Source of the DNA: Onchocerca lupi
Lineage: Eukaryota; Nematoda; Chromadorea; Rhabditida; Onchocercidae
DNA length: 64,000 bases
Reading direction: 5' to 3'
Assembly (NCBI GenBank): GCA_028564675.1
Contig: JAOVVO010000191.1
Span: 1 to 64,000 of the forward strand
The translations under genes were made by a program, and so were the position numbers. The notes beneath the pieces were generated by a model, which saw nothing but the letters and a program-made list of their open reading frames with translations, was not told the origin of the DNA and made no database searches. Below, in pieces: positions 1-11,098 of this stretch. Position 1 is the first letter of the stretch. Every line of letters begins with the position of its first letter.

Positions 1-2961
1 AATTTTTTTTTTTTTTTTTTTTTTTTTTTGTTTAAAACAACTCCGTCAAATTACTCTGATCTCTTTAAAAAAAAAAAAAAAAAGTAGTCTCTTGGAAAAA
101 AAAAAAAAGTTTTTGCATTTTTTTTTTCGTCAGTTTTCAAATGTTTGCTAATTTTAATTGTTTCTTAATTACTTAATTATCAATCCTCAAAATGTTGATA
201 TAAGAATCAAAAATTCAAAGGTACCGATGTATTGTTGGATGCACCATTGAGACTATTTTTATTTCTCATATTTTCAAATATAACAATATATAACAATTTT
301 GTTTTTTAAATAATGATGTAATTTTGTAAACTTTGCAATAGTACAATCATTGAAATTTTGCAAACCTTACAATTGTACCAATCGATGATTTTATAACAAT
401 TAAATCATACAAATTAGCAAAAATTAATAATTAACTCAGATTTATCATACCGATTATACTTCTGTAATCTATACCATAGCATTAATCAGTCTTTTTAATT
501 CGTTTTGCCAATGTTTATCAGCTAATTTGTGTAATTTAATTGTTGTAAAATTATCGATTTTCAAAATTTCAAGGCAAATAAAAGTTTTCAAACAATAACT
601 TATTTGCTCAAAAAATATGAAACATGACATATTTTAAAGCAAAATTGATATGCTCTTTCGGTCAAGTCCGTTGAAATGCATTGTAAATCATAAAAGCAAA
701 GAGTTGAAGATTTATGAACTTAGAATGCAAATTAAGTTGCATTTCTAAAATTGGAATCAATTTTCATTTCCGATTTAATTAATTCGATTTAATTTCAATT
801 AGTTTATTTTCAAAATTTCAAAGATAAAATCCGATTTAATTTCAATTTTATTTTCAAAATTTCAAAGATAAAATTTTACATAGTGACACTTGAATCTTGC
901 AAATTTCTAAATAATATTATACTTAATGTTACATCATTTGTAGAGAATTTTGAGGGAAAATTAAAATTTATTGGAAATTTAAAATGAATCAATATATTGA
1001 AAAAATTAACAATTATGAAGTTGAAATATTACTTATCGTTTTATACTGTGAAAGATATCATTAAACATATGAGTAATATTGAAAAATTGGGCGAAAAAAA
1101 AAAAGCTAAAGAAATACCAAACTTCATTAAAACTATTCCAAAAAATTTGGTAAAAATGATTAAATCCTTGGAAAACTTTTCTAAGGAATTATTTATCTAA
1201 TTATATTGTTAAAATTATTTAACTCTTCATCCCATACTTCAATTTTTTTTTCGTTTTTGTTTTCATGATTGCTAAAAAAAAAAAAAAAAATGTAATATTT
1301 CTGTCAGAAAAATACTAAATTTTGGAAAAAAAAAAATGCAAGAATAAAATTTGACAAATCGGCAATCGATATTATATAAATGATTAATTTATTCCTGTTA
1401 TGATAAAGCGCCATATATTAAAAATAAAATTTATAAAAAATATTAACAAGCATTTTTTTAGTTTGACATATCCGAAATACGCAATAAATTGAAATGAAAT
1501 TTGAGAAAGAAATTATTTATAGAAAAACTGTCTGATATCTTAAACATGGTAAAAATTTGTTTTATCGATAAAATATGATAATGAATTAGAATATAAGATC
1601 CAAAATCTATGATCTGTCGATCATTTGTTTATTTCTGATTTATTGAAGGATTATTCATTTTCCATTATAATCATTTCACGCTGATTTCATCTTCAAAAAT
1701 TTTCTTGAATTTTACTAATATAATTACAATTTTCATTTATGTCTTTTAATTAATTTATCGCTTAAATTATTAATGCAATTGAAATTTCACCCAATAGTGT
1801 GTATCTATTGATATGAGAATTAAATAAATAATTCTATCGCATTCATTTTTTTTTTTTCAGATAAACACAAAATTGATAATTGCTACGTTTTTCTTCAATC
1901 ATTAATATTCATTTGACATTGTCTTTGAACTTTACATGAACTTTAATTAGGACAGATTTTATTTAAGTAGCAGTTAATTTGCAAATAAATTACGAGTTCG
2001 TATCAATTGCAATCATTTCTCAGTAGGATTTTGATAGCTCTGATAAAAATGGACTGAAAAACTTCTTTGATTTTCTTCATAGACGGGATTGGATTACTTA
2101 AAAATTTGAGTACAATTTGATGAAAGCATTCCAAAATATTCCAATTCCTTAAATGTTGACAATTACAGATAGAGTAGTAATGTGGCCAATATCCGATTGA
2201 TGTATAATTTCATTTCATGCTAACAGTAGTTACCATAGAATGATTTATCTGCAATTTAATTTTAATAAAAATATTACGGTAAATACAGGATGATATGAAA
2301 TCAATAAATTATTATGCTAAAAAAAAGGAAAGAGAAAATAATAATCTATCTTTTCACCCATCTAACCTCTTTGGGTTACACAAAGAAAGGAAGGATACGG
2401 TTAACAAAACCCTTGTAGTGATTCAGTAACATGCTAAATACGGTAACAGAGAACATTAAAGTTAACTACTGTATCAATAAGTAAATTATTCTGTCTATTT
2501 TATGAATGAACGATGAAATATGTTTGTTTTCTGGAAAGTTAATCGAAATATTTCATTTTGCTTGCTCAGTTTATCTTAATCATATTTTTTTGTCGCTGAA
2601 TATTTTGTACTTTCAAAAATCATCTACGCCAGGCTTTATGATTATAAAACTTGAAAGGTCACGTTTCAGGAACAGAACTAGCTGGAAAAGTTTAATCAAA
2701 TTGTCAAAAATTACAATCTTTCAAGGACCAATTTTTTTTTTTTGTGAAAAAACAAGCAAATTGATTGTCTTTTTTGAGAATTTTTATAATGCATAAATGA
2801 ATTAATTTCTCTTCATCCAACATTTTGAATTTATCTAACGATTAAGTTGATAAAATGAAAATTATCTCACTGTATCATTCATTTTATGAATCATTGAAAA
2901 AACTGAAAATTTTATATTGCTTCTGATTTTTTTTTTTTTTTATTCTGAATTTTATAGCTCG

Positions 2962-2993
<32 letters not shown>

Positions 2994-3296
2994 GAAAATT
3001 GCATAAAGAAATTATTTTTAATAAAAAAATTTTCACATTATTATTTCTTAAACATATGAGAAAATATTACTTCTTAAAAATTCATTGAATTTTCATTAAG
3101 ACAATGAAGAAAAAAAAGAAAAAAAAACAAAATTATCTGCAAATTTTATTCAAAATTCTCACTGAACAAGTTTATCTTAGCAAGAATTTAATAAACATTT
3201 TGTTCTAATAGTTTCTTAGAGCGAAAATTATTTAATAAGATATTTGCTTATTATAAGCTTAATGAATCTTACTGTAATTGAATTGTATTTTTGCAG
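1..3296. repeat. Non-coding duplicated block upstream of paralogue 1
   Basis: Apart from the doubtful frame at 997-1200 no gene is seen. About 120-900 is recognisably similar to 6470-6800 and 14590-14900, and about 2160-3250 to 7490-8470 and 16600-17100. Poly-T/poly-A runs occur at 4-29, 67-83 and 2967-2993. This is the 5' part of the repeated unit that carries the secreted-protein genes. Confidence 0.75.
997..1200 (+). other. Short open frame of doubtful status
   Basis: An open frame of about 67 codons, Lys/Ile-rich, begins at a TTG with no convincing ATG, signal peptide or splice context. The homologous duplicated block near 15060-15260 keeps recognisable similarity (YTxKDII...KLSEKK) but is broken by stops, and the 6.9 kb block has lost it. 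It may be a relic exon or simply conserved duplicated DNA. Confidence 0.2.
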
Positions 3297-3314
3297 GAAT
3301 TTTGCATTCTTATC
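3297..3314 (+). promoter_or_regulatory. Probable spliced-leader acceptor / 5' UTR of paralogue 1
   Basis: The string TTTTTGCAG|GAATTTT ends its AG at 3296, 18 bases before the ATG. The same TTTGCAG|GAATTTT string precedes the ATGs of the paralogues at 8.58 and 17.34 kb. In a nematode this is best read as an SL trans-splice acceptor; the 3' end of a 5' UTR intron is the alternative. Confidence 0.6.
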
Positions 3315-4167
3315 ATGTTACTATTCGCTATCACTAAATATTCAACTGCTCTGATAATAATGTAAGTTAAAATGATAAACAAATGTTTTTTGCTATTATT
3401 TATATCATTCATTCAGTTTATTTTTTTTTTGTTGATAATATCTCTTATCTTTCAGCATGATATCATTAATTGCTCAAACGGATGCATTGGTGAGTTTCAA
3501 TTTATAATTGTTCAATAATAATAGAGTCTATTGAAATTTAAAGTTTTATAATTTTGATAAGATAATGCTACAGTAATGTGATATATTTTAATATATCACA
3601 TTACTGTAGCATAAGCTACTGTATATAACATATTGAACATTATGATCATTTCAATGTTTTCAGGAAAAGTTTATTTTAAATTTCAGTCATTAAGATTATT
3701 TTAAATTTCAGTTAATACGCTTTGGTGGAGGAAAAGGCTGTTCTGGTAGTGGTGGTGGTGGTGGAGGAACACATCATTTAATTCATCATTTGGGTGTTGG
3801 TTTTGGTGGATTTCCCGGTGTTGGTTTTGGTGGATTTCCTGGTGCTGGTTTTGGTGGATTTCCCGGTGTTGGTTTTGGTGGATTTCCCGGTGTTGGTTTT
3901 GGTGGATATCCCGGTGCAGGAATCGGTCCACAGATCGGTGGCTTCTATCCTTCAAAAAATTTATGTAATATCTATGGTTCTTATGGAAGTACTTATCCGT
4001 GTTATTCTGGATATTTTGGAAATAACATAAACTGCTGGTTTGGAGGAAATGATTGGTACGGTAAATCACAGTACCCTCAACATAATCAATTTCCATGCAA
4101 TAATCATCATTCTAATTGTAATTATTATCCTAATTATCGTTCTTACTATTATTTTTATCGCCATTAG
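3315..4167 (+). CDS. Secreted Gly/Tyr-rich protein, paralogue 1 (octapeptide-repeat core)
   Basis: Three exons: 3315-3361, 3456-3489 and 3712-4167, with GT-AG introns and matching phases; about 178 residues. Exons 1 and 2 encode a signal peptide (starts MLLFAITKYSTALIII, ends near QTDAL). Exon 3 begins with a Gly/His-rich stretch, then five 8-residue repeats of the type VGFGGFPG (24 bp each, 3793-3912), then a tail rich in Tyr, Asn, Ser and Cys ending YYFYRH. The intron 2 acceptor is duplicated; only the downstream copy (exon from 3712) keeps the frame, because the upstream one leads to a stop. The start is supported by identical exon structure in two paralogues at 8.6 and 17.3 kb. AATAAA lies at 4258-4263. 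The product is probably extracellular: structural (cuticle- or eggshell-like) or antimicrobial (nematode Gly/Tyr-rich peptides) are both guesses. I do not recognise a named family. Confidence 0.8.
3565..3612. repeat. Perfect 22-bp inverted repeat with 4-nt loop
   Basis: The left arm 3565-3586 (ATGCTACAGTAATGTGATAT then AT) is the exact reverse complement of the right arm 3591-3612, around a TTTA loop. It lies in intron 2 of the first secreted-protein gene. The corresponding introns of the two paralogues keep only fragments (around 8850-8880 and 17590-17635), where the stem is not perfect. It could be a small hairpin or MITE-like element, or a structured intronic RNA. Confidence 0.9.
3793..3912 (+). 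repeat. Coding minisatellite, five 24-bp units
   Basis: Five tandem 24-bp units of the form GGTGTTGGTTTTGGTGGATT plus CCC lie in the last exon of the first secreted-protein gene. They encode (V/A)GFGG(F/Y)PG repeats. Units differ by only a few bases, so the array is young or homogenised. The paralogues lack it. Confidence 0.95.
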
Positions 4168-4263
4168 CTGCTATGCTTTTTGTATTATTATACAGACTGG
4201 AAACTTTAAAAATTATGCAAAATTTTGTTTAGTTATTAAATTTCATAAATGAAATTCAATAAA

Positions 4264-7200
4264 TTTCAATAAATTTAAATTGTGCATTTAAAATAAGTTG
4301 TTGAAATATGTTGAAAAGTTATATTGCAAAAATTATCGTTATGAAAGTCTTCCACAATTCCATTATCGTGTGTAATATCTAAATAAATCAGCAATTTATA
4401 GCTTGAAATGAAATGTCAAAAATAAATGAATATATTTAGCTAATTTTGATATCGATTAATCGTCGAATAATTGAAATATTTTGGTAATTAAACTGTTAAA
4501 AAGTTAAACAATTAAAAAAAAAATTAAACAATTAAATTAAAAATTGTTTTGAAATGTCATATCTTTAATTTTGCATTTCTAGAAAAATATACTTTGTGAA
4601 ATGAACGTTAAAAATTTTATACCAAAAAGGTCGAATAGCAAAGTAAGATTTTTAAAGTTAAAAACTAATTGAATATATCATTTTCAATGGTCATTCTTAT
4701 TTCATGGAGGGCCAACATCATATCAATACTGCTCAAATTTTAATTCTAATTTTTTAATTAAATGATTTAACTAATAGTTTAATTAATAAATGAAATGAAA
4801 CAGAGTTGTTGTAAATACGATTGACCAAAGTCACCGAATTTAAGAATACTTGTTTGTGAAAAAATCGATTGCTCTAATGAATCACCATAATTGGTAATTG
4901 AAATAAGTAATGAATAGGACATATAAAGGTAGTTCAAGATGAATGCAAATTCACCTTGAAAATGCCTTTTTTTTCGGAAGAGAGGAAATAATTCGGCGAA
5001 AAAAGTGTTGCATGAATTTTATTTCACATTAATTTCAATTGAATATAACATAAATAAGTAAATTGATAGAAAGTTGTTCATGATTTGTTCCTTCATTCTC
5101 TTCTGCTTTCTCAATACAAAATTGGAATCAGAAACAATCAAAAACTGATGATCAGATTCAGAAATTTTTTCAGCAATTGCAAGAAATGCTATAGAAGTCA
5201 TATTAAAGAATATTATATGCAGAGTTATTTTCAAAATTAATTATTATTTAGTTCAAAAAAAATATCCTGCAATAATTAGTTTAATACATTATTGACATTT
5301 AATATAACCTTATTTATTCATTCATATTTTTTATATAATAAAGTAAATAATAATAAAGTCATTTCAATTCTCAATTAATTTTATCGTTTTTTTTTTTTTT
5401 TTTTTTTTCAATCGTTTTTATAGATAAGTAGAATTGCAATTATCATTTCACTTTTGCAGCATCGTTTTGCAATAATTTTTTCATTTTTTATTATTATTTT
5501 TTTTCTTCCATTTAATTAATTTGTTCACAATTTTTCTTTACAACTAACAATAACTCATAAAACATTAGCGGATGAAAAATTTTATTTTGAACATATTTTC
5601 AATAATTAATTTCACTTTTTAATTTCTACTAGTGCATTAATTTTGATTATTTTGCATTCTTGCAAATATATATAGACCTTCCCAATAATCAATCAAAATA
5701 TTGACCTTGAATCACTGTGACATCATTATGAATATATTTGACCAAAGAACGAATGACCAGAAGACATTCTCTTAGCATATCCTTAATTTAGTAATTAAGT
5801 CTAAATAAGCAAATAAATGTCTAAATTATTTAAACTTTGCAGCCAGAGCATTGAAACAAGGTTATTTTAGAATTTAGATCGCAATTAAAAATCGTAATTA
5901 AAAAACAGATAAAACGCAAAACAGTTTACAATAGCTAGAAATTTGTGGAATTTTTTTTTTTTTAAGAAAAAAAACGTTCAATTTCTAAGTTTTTTTTGGT
6001 CTCTTTCTTTTGACCTTCAAAATATCAAGAAGATGTAAAATATGTTGAAAAAATATTTAGCGCATTTTTTCCCGCAATTTTTTTATATTCATTCATTTCA
6101 ATTTTTTTTTCTCTTTAAATGATGCACTTTTTTTAATCGTTCCATCTCAATTATTTCAATGCTATAATCTTTTTTTTTTGAATATTCTAGATTTGTTTCT
6201 TACCTTTTTCCACCCATTTTTTTTCATCAATTTCTGAAATGCAAACGTTCACTTCAGGACTTTAAATGTCTATTTAATCTTCATTAAATGTGAAGTTACG
6301 CTATTCGAAGAGAAAATAGTAACTTTGGCGTGATTCTCAATTTTATATCTAATTTGCTTTAAATGTTTTTTAATCATATGCTATTGCGACAATTTTTCTT
6401 GTTTAAAAATTTGTCATTTTGCTCCGGTTTCCTAAAATCAGTCTCCTAAAATTTCGCATTTTTTTTTTTTGTCAATCTTCAAATACTTGTTAATTTAGCT
6501 GCTTCTTAATTATTAAAAAATTAGTTAGTAATTTTTTTCTCATATAATGATGCAAGAATCGCAAATCAAAGATCTTGGATGCTCCATTAAAACTTTAATA
6601 AAATAAGAACAATATCATGTTCTAAAGCAAACTAATACATTTTATCGTTGTCCGGAAATTGACAAAGGGTTAAAAATCATGAATATAAAATTCAAACTAA
6701 ATTATATTTTTGATATTGAATCAATTCTCATTTCCGATGTAATTAGCATTTTCATTTTTAAATTACAAAATTGAAACCTTACATAACGATTTGAACTTTA
6801 AAAATTTCTGAATAGCATTAGTGTTTGAAATACATCATTTGCGAAAAATTTATAAATTTGCTTCATAATAAAATCTAAGAAGTCGATAGAGCTAATATAT
6901 ATCATAAATAACAATGCCAAATAAATTTGAACATGCTGTAATTAAATGTCACATTACAAATAGATAATTTCAATATTTGAAAATGTTTTTTTTTTTTAAT
7001 ATTTAAATAATCAGTAAAAGCAAAGTTGTCAATGAGTCAATTTAGAAAATTTGCAAAATTTTTCTTCTTATAACGTTTAAATAGCTTATTTGTTTAACAA
7101 CTAATCTGGTGGCTTCTAATTTACTAATCATTTATGGCATATTTTATTTACTAGAGATAGAAATAAGTCTTATAAGTTTATTTTATGGTATCAGAATTAC

Positions 7201-8562
7201 TAATTTTCTCAAGCAATCATTCAATATGTTCATTTCTGATTTAGAACAATTTATTCCAGATGTAATTATTTCATTCTTCAAGAATCTATCAGGCTATTCG
7301 TTTAATTCAATTTTCAGGAAATGAATTATGAAAAATTCCATTCACTGGTGAATAAAATAAAGCAAAAATTTGATTAGTGTGATAAAATGAACTAAAATTT
7401 TTTGACTTTCTTCATCATGGACAAAGTCGAATCATTTGATAATCTGAATGCCATTTGATGAAAGCATTCTTAAACATCGTAATTTTTAAATGTTGACAGA
7501 TAAGTGACTAATCTCCAACTAAAGTATCTTTGGTGTTACAAAATATTAGTTACCGTAAAACGAATCATCTATGATCTATTTCGACCAAAATTTTACGATA
7601 AGCATAGTAAGAAGAAAGAGATGAAACAATTAATTATTACGATAACATTTAACAATAAATTATTACGATAATAGAAAATTTTGGCCCCGCTATAATTTAT
7701 TCAGTTACATAGAAAGAAAATGGAGGATACGGTTAATACCGAAAATCAAGAAACAATCGTGTAACGATTACGATCAGTGGTACTTTACGTACAGTAACAG
7801 TAAACGTTACAGTATCTATAAGCATCTCATTCTGCCTGTGTTTATGATTCCACAATGAAATATCTGTCTTCTACTAAGATCAACGAAATATTTTTTTTTC
7901 TTGCTTGCTCAGCTTACCGTAATCATAATTTTCTTTTCGTTGAATAATTTTGTACTTTCAAATCAGCCATACAAAGTTTTATGATTATATAACTTGGAAG
8001 GTTACATTTCAGAAACAGAATTAACTGGAAAAGTGTAATTAAATTTGACAAAAATACAAATTTCAAGGACTAATTTTTTTTTAATAAAAAAATAAGCAAA
8101 TTGTTATCAATTATGAAAATTGCATAATGCAAAAGTGAATTACTTCTTCGTCCAACCCATTGAAATTTTGGTTGATAGTAAAATCAACAAAATGAAACTA
8201 TCTCAATGTATTACTATTTTTTTTTTGAATTACTGAATGGAAATTTTATATTGCTTTTGATTATTATTATTCTGAATTTTATGGCTCGTCAATTTTTTTT
8301 TTCTTGAAAATTTTATATAAAGAAATTATTTTTAACAAATTCAAGCAAATTTTCACATTATCCATTAAGCATATGTGAAAATACTACTTCTATTAAATTA
8401 TAAATAATAACTGATCCGTTAATTTTATCATAAATTCATACCGAAAAAGTTCATCGCAGCAAGAATTTGGCACATTTTTTTTCTAATTGTTTCTTAAAAA
8501 ATTAATTAATACTATCTTTCTCAATTATAATAACATCAATGATTAAATAAGCTATATTTGCA
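4264..8562. repeat. Non-coding duplicated DNA between paralogues 1 and 2
   Basis: No supportable gene. The 3' flank of paralogue 1 (to about 5250) matches the flanks at 9430-10150 and 18200-18920, and a gene-less copy either side of the Helitron insertion at 10.75-13.3 kb. Segment 5380-6430 matches 13480-14560. Segments 6450-7000 and 7490-8500 are the 5' part of the next unit. Alignments were made by eye and divergence is high. Confidence 0.7.
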
Positions 8563-8582
8563 GGAATTTTTGGATACTTATT

Positions 8583-9325
8583 ATGTTGCTATTCGTTATC
8601 GTTAAATATTCGATTGCTTTAATAATAATGTAAGTTAAAGTGATAAATAAATGTTTAAAGTGATAAAGAAGTGATAAATAAATGCTATTATCATATTATT
8701 CATTCAGTTTATTTGTTTATTAATAATATCTCTTATCTTTCAGCACGATATCATTAATTGTTGAAACGGATGCATTGGTGAGTTTCAATTTATAATCGTT
8801 CAATTAATAATAAAATCTGCTGAAAATATGAAGTTATTTTTTTTGATAAGCTAATGTTTAATATATCATATATCACAAAAAATAAAACTTATTTTAAATT
8901 TCAATCGTTAAGTTTATTTTAAATTTCAGTTATTCGGCCTTACTGCTACATGTTCTGCTGGTATCACTGGTGTAGGAAAATCGTTATTGGGTGGTGCACT
9001 AAGTGGTGGTGGCCTACTTGCTACTGCACTTGGCCTTGGTGCTGGTGCAATTGGCTTGGCTTCTAGATTTTTTGGACCTCGTCCGTCTAAGAAACCTAAA
9101 GGTCGTGCATATTATTTGTATATGCCTGATCCTTATGGAATTGGTTGTCCATGCTATCCTGGATATTCTGGAAGTAATTGCTGGTGTGGAGGAAATAATT
9201 ACGGTACAATACCATACCATTATTATAATCCTTATCAATCTTCTTGCAATAATTATCAATCTTCTTACAATCCTCAGTATTATTATAATAATTATCCTTA
9301 TCATTATAATTACTATCGCCGTTAG
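8583..9325 (+). CDS. Secreted Gly/Tyr-rich protein, paralogue 2 (hydrophobic glycine-zipper core)
   Basis: Three exons: 8583-8629 (47 nt), 8744-8777 (34 nt) and 8930-9325; about 158 residues. The signal peptide starts MLLFVIVKYSIALIIITI and ends near ETDAL, closely matching paralogue 1 in sequence and intron positions. The mature part opens with a roughly 40-residue hydrophobic, Gly/Ala/Leu-rich segment (GGALSGGGLLATALGLGAGA within it), then a short basic linker RPSKKPKGR. A Tyr-rich tail with Cys-containing motifs (CPCYPGYSGSNCWCGGN) ends NYYRR. The core could insert in or lie on a membrane, but this is inference only. AATAAA is at 9426-9431. A conserved TTTGCAG acceptor ends at 8563, 19 bases before the ATG. 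Confidence 0.8.
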
Positions 9326-9431
9326 TTGCTATGCGTATGTATTATATTACTATGCAAACTGGGAACTCTGAAAAAACTATGTAAAATTTTGTTTAGCTAT
9401 TGTATTTTCCATAAATGAAATTTTTAATAAA

Positions 9432-10852
9432 CTATTAAGCAAATTGTATACTGAAATAAATTTTTTAAATATCTTGAAAAGTACTATTGCAAAAGTTTTA
9501 ACTAAAAATTACAAAAAAACAAAATCAAAAATCTTACACAAAAATCTTTCACAATACTACCATAATCTGTAGTACCCAAAATAATCAGTAATTTATTGAA
9601 TGAAGTGAAATTTCAAAAGTAAATGAATATATTTAACTAATTCTGATGTCAATTATTTACCATGTGATTGAAATATTTTGGCAATTATGAATTAAACAGA
9701 ATCTTGAAATATCATATCTCTAAGTTTGCATTTTTAGAATATGCTTCGTTAAATACTAGTTAAAATTTGATCCAAAAAGATTGGACGCGTGTTAATAGCA
9801 GGATAAAATGATTTCGAAGCTTTCTGCTGAATAAATATGCCATTATTGGTGATTAATTCTTGTTTATTTTCTGCATTCAGGATGTACTGCTTATCTTCTA
9901 ATTCTAATTAAATGATTTAATAATTTAATCAATAAATGAAATAAAATAGATCGTTCAAAGAATGATTGATAAAATCCATTGAATTTAAGAATGCTTGTTT
10001 GCAGCAAGTCGATTACCAGAATTGAAATAAGCAATAATAGGATGAAAAAATTCCGTTTCAAGGTGAATGCAAATTCATAAGAAAAGAATAATAGGCGCGA
10101 AAAAAATTATGCAACTTTATTTTACGTTGAAGTCACTTGAAATATGATGTACAAATAATTGTACTTGATGGAAGAAAATAGTCGATGGTTTCTTTTAATG
10201 TACAGTTAGAATCATACGCAATAAAATCATTTAAAAAAAAGTTGAAAAAATAATGGGTAAAATTTAGTTAAAAATTCAAATTTCGAATCAGAATTATAGA
10301 AGGACATTTAAAAGAAGCGATAATAAAGTTAGGGCTGCATACAAAAAAAGAATTTGAAAAAATTGTAAAATCGAAAAAAGTGATAAATTTATAAGCCACT
10401 GGTTTTATTATCAATGTTTAAATTCTACTATCTGCTAATATTTTTAACAACTAATACTGTTACAAAACATCAAAAGAAGAAATTTCTGTTTCGAAAGATG
10501 CACCAGATACTTCACATGTATTAACTCATTCATCATATTTTAGAATTAATTTTCATCACTACAGATGTCGTAAAATTATGAGCTCAGAAAACTGGAAAAC
10601 AAAACAAGCAAGCAATTCAAAGTTAACCGTCTAAGTTATCATTTTTCTTATTTGAGCGAATTTGCGAACAGTTATATGATATGTGGGAAACTAATAAATT
10701 TGATCGTATTAAATTATCACTCTCATTTAATTGCTCGCATTTGAATGAATTTATCGACCATTAAATTATAAAGGATTAAATATACCATTATTGATGGTCA
10801 TTCTTGTTTATTTTATGCATCCAAGATGCTACTGCTGAAGTTTTATTTTTAA
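9432..10852. repeat. 3' flank of paralogue 2 and start of a gene-less unit
   Basis: No gene. About 9430-10150 is the usual 3' flank of the unit. About 10230-10290 resembles 19160-19220 (past paralogue 3). From about 10760 a second copy of the 3' flank begins, which is interrupted by the element at 10853. Confidence 0.65.
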
Positions 10853-10907
10853 CTAGCTGGACCAGGCCAGTAATTTTTATTTTTAACTAGCTGGACCAGG
10901 CCAGTAA
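10841..10907. repeat. 34-bp tandem duplication at the element's 3' end
   Basis: The string TTTTATTTTTAACTAGCTGG continuing ACCAGGCCAGTAA occurs at 10841-10873 and again at 10875-10907. Each copy has 12 bases of host-like flank plus the terminal CTAG and adjoining element bases. It duplicates the host/element junction. Confidence 0.9.
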
Positions 10908-11064
10908 TCTATATAGATAAAAATATAAATTTTCGTTTGTTCAAAATCTTAAATCTCCGAAAGTTATTGCCGATTGCTTCGAAATTTTGACTTTACCCTG
11001 CATTCGAATCTGACATGTTTCTATATATTTTTTTATATAAACACATTGTTGCAGTTCAGTCTGA

Positions 11065-11098
<34 letters not shown>

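Noticed and set aside
2506..2796. 96-codon open frame in the 5' flank of paralogue 1
   Set aside because: The homologous segments at 7.85 and 16.97 kb do not keep the frame; it is duplicated non-coding sequence.
3565..3612. Hairpin as a microRNA precursor
   Set aside because: A 22-bp stem with a 4-nt loop is shorter than usual animal pre-miRNAs, and nothing in the sequence extends the stem.
3701..4096. Minus-strand open frame with HQNQH(R)EI repeats
   Set aside because: It is the reverse reading of the 24-bp coding repeat of the spliced plus-strand gene, which has a signal peptide, correct splice sites and two paralogues.
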